DNA of 64,000 nucleotides from Fischerella muscicola SAG 1427-1 = PCC 73103 (GTDB lineage Bacteria > Cyanobacteriota > Cyanobacteriia > Cyanobacteriales > Nostocaceae), in contig NZ_AJLJ01000158.1 of the NCBI RefSeq assembly GCF_000317245.1, forward strand, positions 1 to 64,000, read 5' to 3'. Both the position numbers and the translations under genes were made by a program. The notes under the pieces are model-generated. The model worked only from the letters and a program-made list of their open reading frames with translations, was not told the DNA's origin and did no database searches. Positions 51,572 to 61,464 of the stretch are shown in pieces (positions within the stretch are counted from its first letter, which is position 1; the number at the start of each line of letters is the position of its first letter).

Positions 51572-52879
51572 TTAATTATTACTTCGCAAAGAATATATTT
51601 TTTTCAAATTCAACCATTGATTACGCAACTGCCAAAACTTACTAGTTTCCATAGTTGTAACTAGGTTTTGTAATCTTTGAATTTCTACGGTTTGATATTG
51701 CAGTTCTGTATAAAGATTATCAATATTTGAGGAATGCTTACGCCTCTGCATTACATGAGCTAATCTATTTTTGATCTTTTCTCCAATGGCTTTTGGACTT
51801 AACACAGACTTGATATGCTCAGATGCTTTTTTGCCAATTTGTTTAGCGTCTTCATAATTATTAAATACATACTGCATTAAGTATGCAGCATGATTAATGT
51901 CTGGTTCTGCCCAAATATTGCCTTTTTTGTAAGGGCCATAATCTTCTGCGATAGTCACTAAAGAATATTTGACTAGAAAGCTATTATTAATATTCATGAA
52001 ATCAAGATTGGCTGAATAACCAGTTGCTATAACTGGTTTTCCATAATACATAGCCTCTGCCATAGTCAAACCAAAACCTTCAGAGCGATGTAAAGATATA
52101 TAGCAATCACAATGATAAATTAGAGCATTCAGTTCTTCTTTGAGTAAATAATTATCAATGAGTTTAATATTTTTGAAATCCTCTACTAAGTCTTTTAATT
52201 GTTTGAGTTTTTCTGGAAAGTATTTACTATTAGAAAACTTAATTACTAATTGTACATTTTGATTATCTTTACCAAAAGCTTGTTGGAATGCTTCAATAGT
52301 TGCAAGAGGGTTTTTCCGTTCAAATACACTACAAAAATCAAATATAAATAGAAAAATAAATTTATTGTCTGGTAAGCCTAATGATTGTTTGCTGATTGAA
52401 GGTTGAGGAAGTGAGATACTAGGCATCACCTTGATTACAGGAATAGGTGAAGTAGGTGCGATCGCATCAACACAATAACTACTGTAAGTCCATATTTCAT
52501 CAAAAAGATTAAACGCCGACAACCATTCTTTGGGAAATTCTGGTAATTCCCATGCCCAAAATCCGATATTATACTTGTTTTGGAAATATTCAGGCTTAGT
52601 AGAACTGATAAAAGTGTTAATCATATCTACATTTACCTGAATAATATTTATTGGATAAGGATTCTCATCAGTAAAATCTGTGTAGGAAGAATCCATCTTC
52701 CTATGCATAGTGTTAAAAGTACAATTATTAATCACAAAAGGAATTTCAGCCGCTTCAACGGCTCTTATTGTTCCTCTGACTCCTTCACCAAGTCCAAATT
52801 CACTGTTAACATAACCTGAAATATTCACACCAAAATTACCGTTATTGGTGTTGTTGCTAATTTCAGGTTTTGGTTCCAT
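51572..52879 (-). CDS. Family 4 glycosyltransferase
   Basis: A 435-residue GT-B enzyme. The N-terminal half includes NISGYVNSEFGLGEGVRG, and the C-terminal donor-binding half YISLHRSEGFGLTMAEAMYYGKPVIATGYSANLDFM, with the family 'E-x7-E' motif. A coiled-coil tail (about 385-435) ends the protein. GAGGAG lies about 8 bp before the ATG, supporting the start. It belongs to the glycan locus between gmd and the double GT2. Confidence 0.88.
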   Translation of the reverse strand: MEPKPEISNNTNNGNFGVNISGYVNSEFGLGEGVRGTIRAVEAAEIPFVINNCTFNTMHRKMDSSYTDFTDENPYPINIIQVNVDMINTFISSTKPEYFQNKYNIGFWAWELPEFPKEWLSAFNLFDEIWTYSSYCVDAIAPTSPIPVIKVMPSISLPQPSISKQSLGLPDNKFIFLFIFDFCSVFERKNPLATIEAFQQAFGKDNQNVQLVIKFSNSKYFPEKLKQLKDLVEDFKNIKLIDNYLLKEELNALIYHCDCYISLHRSEGFGLTMAEAMYYGKPVIATGYSANLDFMNINNSFLVKYSLVTIAEDYGPYKKGNIWAEPDINHAAYLMQYVFNNYEDAKQIGKKASEHIKSVLSPKAIGEKIKNRLAHVMQRRKHSSNIDNLYTELQYQTVEIQRLQNLVTTMETSKFWQLRNQWLNLKKIYSLRSNN

Positions 52880-52942
52880 TTTTTTCTCCTCAAATGTCGT
52901 TTATATTTTCACTGTGATGCTTTAAATGAGCGGTATTTGATA

Positions 52943-53908
52943 TTATTTATCACTTAATTCTTTCAAATCATTTTCTACCATTAATTGCACCATCTGTTCA
53001 AAGGAATACTGCGGTTTCCAACCGAGTTCCGCTTTAATCTTATTAATACAACCTACTAATTGCACTGGTTCATCTGGACGGTAAAATGCCGGATCAACAG
53101 ATACATAATCTTCCCAATTCAAGTCTAAATAGTTAAACGCACATTCTACCAGTTCCCGCACCGAATGAGTTTCACCACTGGCAATGATGTAGTCATCTAC
53201 TTCATTTTGTTGCAACATCAACCACATTGCATGTACTGCATCTTTGGCATAGCACCAGTCACGACATGCATCTAAATTACCAAGTTTTAATTCTTGGGCT
53301 AAACCCAGTTTAATCATTGCGGCTGTATGGGTGATTTTGCGAAATACAAACTCTGTACCGCGACGAGGAGATTCATGGGTGTAGGTGATCCCGCAGCAAC
53401 CAAAAAGACCATACTTTTGGCGATAGTTAACCGTCATCCAATGAGCATAAGCTTTAGCTACGCCATAAGGATTGCGTGGACGAAAAGCGGTACGTTCGGT
53501 TTGGGGTGATTCATCCGGTTGTCCAAAAACCTCACTACTGGAAGCTTGGTAAAATTTAGCATCAGGTTTACAGCGCCGAATCGCTTCTAGTAGGCGTGAC
53601 ACCCCCAAAGCAGTATATTCAGCAGTAAGGGCTGGCTGTGTCCAAGACAAAGGAACATAACTTTGAGATGCAAGGTTATATATTTCATCTGGTTGACAAT
53701 CAGTCACCACATCCATCAGGGAAGACTGATCTAACAAGTCACCAGATACTATTTGAATCTGGTTTGACAAATGACTAATGCGCTCTAGGTTACTGGTGCT
53801 AGAACGACGAACTAAGCCGAATACTCGGTAGCCTTTTTCTAAAAGGAGTTCGGCGAGATAGGAACCGTCTTGTCCGGTTAATCCGGTAATGAGAGCTTTT
53901 TTGGTCAT
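52943..53908 (-). CDS. gmd: GDP-mannose 4,6-dehydratase
   Basis: A 321-residue short-chain dehydrogenase that converts GDP-mannose to GDP-4-keto-6-deoxymannose, the precursor of GDP-rhamnose, GDP-fucose and related sugars. NADP-binding ALITGLTGQDGSYLAELLLEKG, then ASQSYVPLSW, ASSSEVFG, and the catalytic RNPYGVAKAYAHW (Tyr and Lys). The RDWCYAKDAV and FYRPDEPVQLVG segments fit GMD. No fcl or rmd reductase gene is adjacent, so the final sugar made by this locus is unknown. It precedes the GT4 gene by 63 bp. Confidence 0.93.
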   Translation of the reverse strand: MTKKALITGLTGQDGSYLAELLLEKGYRVFGLVRRSSTSNLERISHLSNQIQIVSGDLLDQSSLMDVVTDCQPDEIYNLASQSYVPLSWTQPALTAEYTALGVSRLLEAIRRCKPDAKFYQASSSEVFGQPDESPQTERTAFRPRNPYGVAKAYAHWMTVNYRQKYGLFGCCGITYTHESPRRGTEFVFRKITHTAAMIKLGLAQELKLGNLDACRDWCYAKDAVHAMWLMLQQNEVDDYIIASGETHSVRELVECAFNYLDLNWEDYVSVDPAFYRPDEPVQLVGCINKIKAELGWKPQYSFEQMVQLMVENDLKELSDK

Positions 53909-54077
53909 TATATTTTGGATAAAGTTAAAAAAAGCAAAAAAACTTATGTAACAATGCTTTATCAGTATAGATAAATATCACAGCGTTACAAGAATTATAT
54001 TTAAATCTTACCCAGGTCAATGAAATGATTAACGTAGAAAGCAGTATTATATTTAATTTTTCCAATATCAATAAGTT

Positions 54078-54455
54078 TTATCTTTGAAATGCCCATCGAG
54101 AATTGAGAATAAAATTACTAACTGGCACAAAAATAATTGATATTATTTGACCAATCATATACCATAAACTGAAAATATCTACTATCAAAAACATAATCGT
54201 TAAATTTAAAATAAAGCCGCTTAAAGAAACAGCAGAATAACGAATCAAAGTGTTGAGATGTTTACCTTTTGAGCGAAAAGTCCACTTGTAATTCAATAAA
54301 TAAGATGCTATAAACGAGGCTATAAATCCAGCAGATGTACTGAAAAGTGGAGGGAGCGAAAAAACCTCTACTAGTAACACTAGAACTCCTGTGTGTAAAG
54401 AAGTACCGAGAACGCCGACAATCGCATAACGAATAAATTTATGTTTTGTTTCCAT
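54078..54455 (-). CDS. GtrA-family membrane protein
   Basis: A 125-residue protein of four membrane helices (about 9-31, 36-52, 72-92, 100-118). The family pattern is visible in FIRYAIVGVLGTSLHTGVLVLL, LLNYKWTFRSKG and NFILNSRWAFQR. GtrA-like proteins are thought to flip a polyprenyl-phosphate-linked sugar across the membrane. It starts 6 bp after the GtrB-like gene, so the two form a flippase/transferase pair. Confidence 0.9.
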   Translation of the reverse strand: METKHKFIRYAIVGVLGTSLHTGVLVLLVEVFSLPPLFSTSAGFIASFIASYLLNYKWTFRSKGKHLNTLIRYSAVSLSGFILNLTIMFLIVDIFSLWYMIGQIISIIFVPVSNFILNSRWAFQR

Positions 54456-54461
54456 TTATCA

Positions 54462-55424
54462 TCAATTAATTTTTTCTGAAATAATATATCGTGGACGACC
54501 TTTGACCTCTTCATAAATTCTGGCTAAATACAAACCAATAATTCCCAAACTAATCATCAGTAAGCTGCCAATAATTAGCTGTAGTAAAATCACCGTTGTG
54601 AATCCATCTACTGCTCTCCCTATTAATTTGAAAAACAGAGTCTGTAGACCTAAAACTACAGCAAAAATCAGAAACACACATCCAGAAAAAGTAATTAAAT
54701 GTAATGGTAAAGAGGAAAATGCTGTTAATCCAGTAATCGCCAGCTTAATTAACTTAAAAATAGACCATCCTGACTTACCACCAATGCGAGGTGGAACTTC
54801 AAAAGGAATTTGCACACGCCGAAATCCCAACCAAGCAGTCATCCCACGAAAGAAAAGGTTACGCTCTCCCATTTTGAGCCAAGCATCTACCACTTTCCGG
54901 TCAAGAAGTTTGTAGTCTGATGCACCTCTTAGGTTATAAGCAGATAGTTTATTCAAAATTGCGTAAAATAATTGAGCGCCGATCTTGCTAATCAAAGATT
55001 CTTTCCCACGAGATATTTTTATAGCTTCTACTATATCTGCATCTGATTTATGCCAAAGACGCAGCATCTCTGGAATCAACTCTGGAGGATGCTGCAAGTC
55101 TCCATCCATAATAATTACTACTTCACCTGTAGCTATTTCTAAACCAGCACACAGGGCAGACTCTTTACCAAAGTTCCGGCTTAAACGTACAGCCTTGATT
55201 ATATAAGGATGTTGTTGAGCCAGTTCTTTTATTACATCCCATGTATTATCCGGCGAACCATCATCTACTAAGACAAATTCATAGAGCGTTTGTAGAGAGT
55301 AAATTACTCTATTAATTGTTGTGAATACTTTGGATAGGTGAGATGATTCTGAATAAACCGGAATGACAATAGAACATACAATATTATGATTTTTCTCCGC
55401 TTCTTTAAGCATAAAATTTTCCAT
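54462..55424 (-). CDS. Polyprenyl-phosphate glycosyltransferase (GtrB/DPM1-like)
   Basis: A 320-residue GT2 enzyme that would transfer a sugar from a nucleotide to undecaprenyl phosphate. CSIVIPVYSESSHLSKV, FVLVDDGSPDNTW, SRNFGKESALCAGLEIATG and VVIIMDGDLQHPPELI are the GT-A motifs. Two C-terminal helices (about 230-255 and 266-292) anchor it. ATG 55424 overlaps the upstream methyltransferase gene by 20 bp; an internal ATG at 55412 (MLKEAEK) is also possible. It is paired with the GtrA-like gene. Confidence 0.92.
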   Translation of the reverse strand: MENFMLKEAEKNHNIVCSIVIPVYSESSHLSKVFTTINRVIYSLQTLYEFVLVDDGSPDNTWDVIKELAQQHPYIIKAVRLSRNFGKESALCAGLEIATGEVVIIMDGDLQHPPELIPEMLRLWHKSDADIVEAIKISRGKESLISKIGAQLFYAILNKLSAYNLRGASDYKLLDRKVVDAWLKMGERNLFFRGMTAWLGFRRVQIPFEVPPRIGGKSGWSIFKLIKLAITGLTAFSSLPLHLITFSGCVFLIFAVVLGLQTLFFKLIGRAVDGFTTVILLQLIIGSLLMISLGIIGLYLARIYEEVKGRPRYIISEKIN

Positions 55425-56247
55425 AAAGAGCGAGAGTTGTTGCAGGCATCCATAGATTAAATTTACTCAACCTAGATGGAAGTTTTACACCTAATTTTGC
55501 GGTTACAAGGGGCAGAGGGAAAGCATGAGGATAGGGTAAAGGTTTAACGTTTGCCAACCCTGCTTGCTTCATGAGAACAGATAGTGAACGCTTATCAAAG
55601 TAGAGTACATGTTCTGGTAGCTTGAATGAAGGCCACTTATGTGCCATTAAATAACGCCAAAAACTACCCATGTCCGGGGTAGCAATAACAACAGAACCAC
55701 CTGGCTTAAGATGCTTTAATATCTCCTTAACGAAAGCTTGTGGTTGATAGACATGCTCTATGACATGCGTAGCGATAATTAAGTCGAATTTCTCTTGAAT
55801 AGGAACTTGCTCTATTCCGCCACAGTAAATAAAATCAGCTTTACTTGCTGCCAGTTTGGTTGCTCTTTCAGAAAAATCTGTTCCTACTCGAACTGTAAAG
55901 AATTTCCTTGCTTCATCTAAAAGGTAGCCGTAGCCGCAACCTATCTCCAGCAAACTTCCTCCTGTCAGTTTGTTTTTCTTTAAATTAATCATCAAACGCT
56001 GAAAGGTAGTACGTAAAGCTACTTCTTGACCTGAATAACTTGTGTAACCTGCATGATCGCCTTCAAAGTAGCTATCATCTGCGTATAACTTGAACATAGC
56101 TGTTTCCGTTAAACGTGGGTAAAGATAATAAAATCCACAGGAACAACAACCTACTACTTTGTAAGTTTCAAATCTTGAATAAGCATAACGGCGATTTTCA
56201 CTATGGCAAAGGGGGCATGAGGGATATTCTAGTTCCATGTAATTCAT
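55405..56247 (-). CDS. SAM-dependent methyltransferase with N-terminal zinc ribbon
   Basis: A 280-residue class I methyltransferase. An N-terminal CPLCHSENRRYAYSRFETYK with CCSCGF forms a probable zinc-binding ribbon of the kind seen in sugar C-methyltransferases and in related glycan enzymes. SAM binding is shown by LLEIGCGYGYLLDEA and VGTDFSERATK, with HVIEHVYQPQAFVKEI and LKPGGSVVIATPD following. Alternative starts are 56247 (MNYMELE) and 56238 (MELEYP). The substrate is probably a nucleotide sugar or glycan end in this locus. Confidence 0.87.
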   Translation of the reverse strand: MNYMELEYPSCPLCHSENRRYAYSRFETYKVVGCCSCGFYYLYPRLTETAMFKLYADDSYFEGDHAGYTSYSGQEVALRTTFQRLMINLKKNKLTGGSLLEIGCGYGYLLDEARKFFTVRVGTDFSERATKLAASKADFIYCGGIEQVPIQEKFDLIIATHVIEHVYQPQAFVKEILKHLKPGGSVVIATPDMGSFWRYLMAHKWPSFKLPEHVLYFDKRSLSVLMKQAGLANVKPLPYPHAFPLPLVTAKLGVKLPSRLSKFNLWMPATTLALYGKFYA

Positions 56248-56260
56248 AAATAGCTAAATC

Positions 56261-59125
56261 TCAGTTAGAATTTTTAAATTTGTATTTAAATGATAAGTAT
56301 CCAAGTAAAACTAAAGAAGCAGTACAGATTCCTGCACCGAACTGAAAGCTTGTAGGTTTATACTCAAACTCAACCACATGATTTCCTTCAGGAATTAAAA
56401 CACCTCGCAGTACATAGTTGGTTTGAAAAATATGTGTAGATTTTCCATCGATTTTGGCTTTCCATCCAGGATAATAAACATCACTTAAGACTAAAAATGC
56501 CGGAGATTGTGATTTTGTCTTTACCTGAATATGAGTATCATCTAGTTTTACCAAATTACTAGTAGCCCCCAAATCAAAATTCTTGGCTTTGAAATCTAAA
56601 TCTTCCTCGACAAGGGCTATTTTGGAGGGCTGATAAGAACGTCCGTCAGGTAACCTCGATGATTTGATAGCAGTAAGTACTTGCTCAGGCTTAAGACTGA
56701 TCACTTCTGGTACTAACCAAGCGCGTGACATCGCACCAAGGTTTTCATAGACACTAGTTCGATTGATATTTTCCACATGACGCCAACGTTTTGTGTCTGC
56801 TAAAAAATTATTCTTTTCTGTTATGGGGTAGGATGTTTTAGTATTGTCATCAAAGAGACTAATTTTTTGAATTCCAATTGCACCTGATTTTCCTAACCAT
56901 TTCAACTCTAAATTTTTCACATTGCTGAGTTTATTTAAAGGTAGGATGCTGACATAATTATGAGCATCACATGATGAGATATTTTTTCTTTCATAGGGTG
57001 TACTGTCAAAGATTACGGCGCGACTATGCCGCATCAAAGGATGTATATCACTACAGTCATAAGCCCATTCAGAAGTATCGCGCCCCGCACGCAGATTTTG
57101 AGTGGTAATTTTGCCGTTATTATCTGTGACTTTAACTTGTAAAACTTCTGTATTATTAGGTATCTCTTGAGAGCAAAGTAATGAACTAACTATGCCAATT
57201 CCAGTCACATTAGTAATAGGTTCACCAGGAGGAATGAGAAACTTCACAGAGTTTAGCTGTTGACTACCACAAGCAGAACCTAGCTGTGTAGTCATGTTTT
57301 GTTTAGACCAATTGATTCCTTGCAAGCTGGTTACAGAAAATGAGCTTTTTGGAATAAAAACATAGCGTATGGACATAATATCTAGGCTAAGTTTAGCTTT
57401 TGAAGTCCATGCTTGGTTTATCGAAATATCTCCTGGTGTACCCATTGATAATAACTGGCTAAACCTAGACAGAATCAATGGCCCGTAGCCACTAGCACTA
57501 GGTACTCCCCACAACCTAGACATATTAGGTGGAATTTCGTCTACAGAACCAAGTCCACCGCGAATCGGTAAGATTCGCTGTTGGCTGTGACTGAGAATAT
57601 TCTTGTATCGCTGGACGACATTTGTTGGTACTAGCATCGCCTGACTAGGAGCATCAATTTGCCACTCATAAAACCAGCCAAAGCTTCCCAAGTCGATGAT
57701 TAAAGCTAAAACTAGAAGCAGTTTTAGCCCCTTAGAATTCGGAGATTTACTCCAACAGAGCAGAACAATTACTGCTAGGAAAAAAATGACTAGTGGTATA
57801 CCTACCGCCGGATTTAACCAGGGTATTAAAGTAAATTGAGTAACTTCTTCTGTAGTTAATAATTTCTGAATTTGCTTTAAGATTGTGTTTCGCCAGAGAA
57901 AAATGCCTGTTAAGCTAACAAGCATTACTCCCATACTTCCTAAAATTGTTTTAGTTAACAAAAGATGAGAAAATGCTTTCCTTTGGATGACGGCAACACC
58001 CATACCTGTGAGTACACTGACAGCTAAAGTCATCTCTATAAAGTGACGTGCTGGTACACGAAACTTGTTGTACGCAGGAAGGTGGAAAATTAGCCAAGTA
58101 AGCGGTGTTGCATCGCCGAGAGTCAACAGAAGTGCAACAATAGCAACTACTAACCAAAACCTGGCTATAGTCTTGCGGTGGTTCGATACAAAACCAACAA
58201 CTGCTAGGATTGGCGGAAGTAAGCCAACGTAACCAGTTAATTCTGTCAGATTCCACTCTCCGATGTAAGGGAGTTCGTAAAATAAATACGGACTATGGCT
58301 ACCAAATAGGTAGGGAAAGAAAAGTTGACTAACTTGCTTTAAAGGAAGTGAATAAGCAACAAAATCTTTAAACTCAAGCTTTGAACGTAATCCTAAATTC
58401 ATCAGTTCAACTGTGGGGATAATCTGAACCGCTGATACAGTTATCCCGATCACCAGAACAACAAGGTATATTTTGTAATAATTCCATCGACCGACACTAG
58501 CATTCCATCCAAACACCAAGGCGTATACAGCACTTAAACCCACAGCATAAACAGCAATTTGTGGATGTCCCGCAAGAATGCAACAGGTGATCGCAAAGCA
58601 TCCAGCCATAAACCACTTTATACTGAATTTATAATGCAACTTTTCCAATGACCAAATCATTAAAGGCATCCACGCAGCAGTATGAATCATTGAAGTGTGG
58701 CCTAGATGAGCTATCATAAAGCCGCTCATGCCGTAGACAATTCCACTAACAGTGCTAGCTAACCTAGAATTAGTGATTGTATAGACATAACCATAAGTAA
58801 AACAGCTGGCTAGTACATAAGCCGAAATAACAAAACTATTCCAAGAGTGAGGAAGAAAAGAAAATAGTAGAGATACAGGATACCAAGTTTGAACTGTTGG
58901 ATCTGCTGCTACGGGAAATCCTGAAAGAATTAAATCTGTCCATAGTGTTCGAGCAGAGTAGAAAGCAGGGACACTCTGGATTATGCCATCCGCAGGTGCT
59001 AATAGTTTGTCCGAGAATATAACAGGAGAAAAGAAAATAGTGTATGCGACAGAAAACAATAAAGCGACTGATAAGATATGAATAATTCCGCAGTGGTTCG
59101 GAGTAAACTTATTTAATAGCTTCAT
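56261..59125 (-). CDS. YfhO-like multi-spanning membrane protein, probable glycosyltransferase
   Basis: A 954-residue protein of 12 or more membrane helices. The first helix is at about 16-33 (LSVALLFSVAYTIFFSPV), followed by a conserved luminal loop with DGIIQSVPAFYSARTLW and HTSMIHTAAWMPLM. A large extracytoplasmic domain (about 490-920) includes SDVYYPGWKAKIDGKST near the end, a hallmark of YfhO proteins, and there is one terminal helix. YfhO members act as GT-C-type transferases that modify cell-wall polymers from lipid-linked sugars. The neighbouring GtrA/GtrB-like genes would supply that donor. Confidence 0.88.
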   Translation of the reverse strand: MKLLNKFTPNHCGIIHILSVALLFSVAYTIFFSPVIFSDKLLAPADGIIQSVPAFYSARTLWTDLILSGFPVAADPTVQTWYPVSLLFSFLPHSWNSFVISAYVLASCFTYGYVYTITNSRLASTVSGIVYGMSGFMIAHLGHTSMIHTAAWMPLMIWSLEKLHYKFSIKWFMAGCFAITCCILAGHPQIAVYAVGLSAVYALVFGWNASVGRWNYYKIYLVVLVIGITVSAVQIIPTVELMNLGLRSKLEFKDFVAYSLPLKQVSQLFFPYLFGSHSPYLFYELPYIGEWNLTELTGYVGLLPPILAVVGFVSNHRKTIARFWLVVAIVALLLTLGDATPLTWLIFHLPAYNKFRVPARHFIEMTLAVSVLTGMGVAVIQRKAFSHLLLTKTILGSMGVMLVSLTGIFLWRNTILKQIQKLLTTEEVTQFTLIPWLNPAVGIPLVIFFLAVIVLLCWSKSPNSKGLKLLLVLALIIDLGSFGWFYEWQIDAPSQAMLVPTNVVQRYKNILSHSQQRILPIRGGLGSVDEIPPNMSRLWGVPSASGYGPLILSRFSQLLSMGTPGDISINQAWTSKAKLSLDIMSIRYVFIPKSSFSVTSLQGINWSKQNMTTQLGSACGSQQLNSVKFLIPPGEPITNVTGIGIVSSLLCSQEIPNNTEVLQVKVTDNNGKITTQNLRAGRDTSEWAYDCSDIHPLMRHSRAVIFDSTPYERKNISSCDAHNYVSILPLNKLSNVKNLELKWLGKSGAIGIQKISLFDDNTKTSYPITEKNNFLADTKRWRHVENINRTSVYENLGAMSRAWLVPEVISLKPEQVLTAIKSSRLPDGRSYQPSKIALVEEDLDFKAKNFDLGATSNLVKLDDTHIQVKTKSQSPAFLVLSDVYYPGWKAKIDGKSTHIFQTNYVLRGVLIPEGNHVVEFEYKPTSFQFGAGICTASLVLLGYLSFKYKFKNSN

Positions 59126-59408
59126 ATATTCTTTACATACATGTATTCTGCATTTGCCGATGGTAATCTGCTAATAAAGCTCTAATTGTACATATTGTCT
59201 AAACACTTCAATTAAGAATGGGCTTAATTACTAAGCTTGCATATTTTAAATGAGCGATCGCACCTTAAGGAAGATAAATAGCAGAAGTATTTACTCGTAA
59301 GTTAAATGATTAATATTTCTTTACGCAAATCAATAATTTTGATCTAATTTGGAAAGGTAAATATATCCATAGTTAAAATATTCTTTCCAAGAAAGTTTTT
59401 AATACTTA

Positions 59409-61463
59409 TCATCTCTGTAATTCTCCTAAGAAACTTAAGTAAAAACTATCAATTTCAACATTATATTTATTTGCACCTCTGATCAGATGTTTCCGAAAAC
59501 CAGGAGTATTTTTATAGTGAGACTCCATCATAAATAGTTTTCGATAACGTTCAGGATGCTTTTTCATCAATAAAACATCTTTTTCAAAAAAGCGACATCT
59601 TTCTTCAAGACTTTCACGATGATCGCAACGAAGATGAGGTGGGTGAAAAACACATACATCATGGGCAAAAGGAATTTTGCCGTAGTTACTAATTCGCCAA
59701 CCCAAATCTGTATCTTCGCGAAAATGAGGATTTTCAAAAGACTCATCAAATCCATCAACTGCCATAAAAATTTCTCGTCTAACTAGTAAATTGGCAGTCA
59801 TGAAACCAATTCCTTCAAAACCTATATTGGTTACAGGACGATAGTTTTTATCTTCTAATTTGTCTGAAATAATCAGTCCTTCTATTCCAACTACTTCTTG
59901 ATCATGAAAATATCTCAGACTATTCTTTAACCAATCAGGTTTCGGCTGACAATCGTCATCTGTAAAGGCAAGTATTTCACCCCTAGCATAGAAAGCGGCT
60001 GTATTACGTGCTATGACAGCCCCTTTGATATCAGTATGAATGTAAAGTATCTCTAAATCAGGATAACTATTTTTTCTTTCCCAAGGTTTTCGACTTTGAT
60101 CAACTATAATTATTTCAAAATCTTGGCAAATTTGATTCTGCAAACAGTTTAGTAATTCCTCTAATTGGTGATGTCTTTCGTAAGAGGGAATAATTACACT
60201 AAAGTAAGGACGTTTCACATCAATATTGGCTCTATTTATGGATAACAGCAGCCCTAATTTTTTTGATGTTCTTTCCCATGAATATTTCCTTTCTGCTAAT
60301 ATCCTAGCTGAATTACCAAGTTCCTTAGCGTAATCTTGATCTTGAAGAAGAAGTTGAATACTTTTCACAAAATTTGCTTCTGTCGATATATGATACGCTG
60401 CTTCTGAACCTTGGAATATACCCCTTGCTCCTATAGGAGTTGACACAATAGGTAGACCCGCAGCCATAAAATCAAACATTTTTATATTTGTGCCTGAACC
60501 AGAAAACATCGGGTTGATGGCTAGATCGGCCGCAGCTAAATAGTTAAGTTTTTCTTTTTCTTTTAAAAAGCCTGTTAAAATTACATTAAAAATATTTTTA
60601 TTAATCAATTCCAACTGATTAAAGTTAGTACATACGCCTCCACAGATGGCAAATTTAATTTCAGGAAGTGCAGGAGCTAACTTTTCAATAATAAACCTGG
60701 CAGCTTCAATATTGGGTGTATAGGAACTGCCAACAAAAATAGCAAGTAGAGAATTTTCTAGACCTAGTTTCTGTTTAGCTCCATATCTAATGCTGTCGTC
60801 AACTTTTTGAATTTTCTTTGTAAATACACCATTGGGAACAATAGCTATTTTGCTAAATGGCACTTTATATAATTTATGAAATAGCTCTCTATCTTCATGG
60901 GAGCAAGCAAGAATTAAATCGCAATCATGACAGATCTGATATTCTATATTGACTACGTTTTTAGCAATTTCAGTCCCAAAACCATCATCATCCAATAAAT
61001 CTGTTCTAAGTAATCCTTCTACGTTATGAGAATCATAAACGATTAATTGAGGACGCGATCGCAATAAATCTTTCACCAATGGATAAATCCAAGGATGAGA
61101 GAAAATGACAATATCTGATGTAGCGACTCTTTTTCTAACTGTTTCTACAAATTCCGGTGAATGATGAGCTAACAAGTTAAAACAAGAATCTATTATTGTT
61201 TTACCACCTACTTTTGATTGCCATTCAGCACAAGTAGCAAAGTGTGCATCACTCAGTGGTATATTAATTTCTTCTAAAGTATCGCTCAATTTATGTCTAC
61301 GATATTTTTCTCCTTTCCAATCATAGGTACCTATGTAAGTAGTAGGAAGCTTACTACCCATATCGTGATACAAACCTAATAATCTCAGTCTTCCTCCTCC
61401 TACTGGAGGATCAATAGGCTGCATATCTAAAACAGTGACTTGAAATTTTTGATTTTGACTCAC
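59409..61463 (-). CDS. GT4-GT2 fused glycosyltransferase
   Basis: A 684-residue fusion. Residues 1-405 form a GT-B (family 4-like) domain with YDSHNVEG, LACSHEDREL, VFVGSS-type AIFVGSSYTPN and LAINPMFSGSGTNIKMFDFMAAGLPIVSTPIGARGI. Residues 422-684 form a GT2 domain with FSVIIPSYERHHQLEEL, ILAFTDDDCQPKPDWL and GWRISNYGKIPFAHD. It starts with GTG 61463, one base after the upstream stop, with GAGGG before it. A bifunctional enzyme adding two sugars is the simplest reading. The locus then has a 283-bp gap before the YfhO-like gene. Confidence 0.88.
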   Translation of the reverse strand: MSQNQKFQVTVLDMQPIDPPVGGGRLRLLGLYHDMGSKLPTTYIGTYDWKGEKYRRHKLSDTLEEINIPLSDAHFATCAEWQSKVGGKTIIDSCFNLLAHHSPEFVETVRKRVATSDIVIFSHPWIYPLVKDLLRSRPQLIVYDSHNVEGLLRTDLLDDDGFGTEIAKNVVNIEYQICHDCDLILACSHEDRELFHKLYKVPFSKIAIVPNGVFTKKIQKVDDSIRYGAKQKLGLENSLLAIFVGSSYTPNIEAARFIIEKLAPALPEIKFAICGGVCTNFNQLELINKNIFNVILTGFLKEKEKLNYLAAADLAINPMFSGSGTNIKMFDFMAAGLPIVSTPIGARGIFQGSEAAYHISTEANFVKSIQLLLQDQDYAKELGNSARILAERKYSWERTSKKLGLLLSINRANIDVKRPYFSVIIPSYERHHQLEELLNCLQNQICQDFEIIIVDQSRKPWERKNSYPDLEILYIHTDIKGAVIARNTAAFYARGEILAFTDDDCQPKPDWLKNSLRYFHDQEVVGIEGLIISDKLEDKNYRPVTNIGFEGIGFMTANLLVRREIFMAVDGFDESFENPHFREDTDLGWRISNYGKIPFAHDVCVFHPPHLRCDHRESLEERCRFFEKDVLLMKKHPERYRKLFMMESHYKNTPGFRKHLIRGANKYNVEIDSFYLSFLGELQR

Positions 61464-61464
61464 T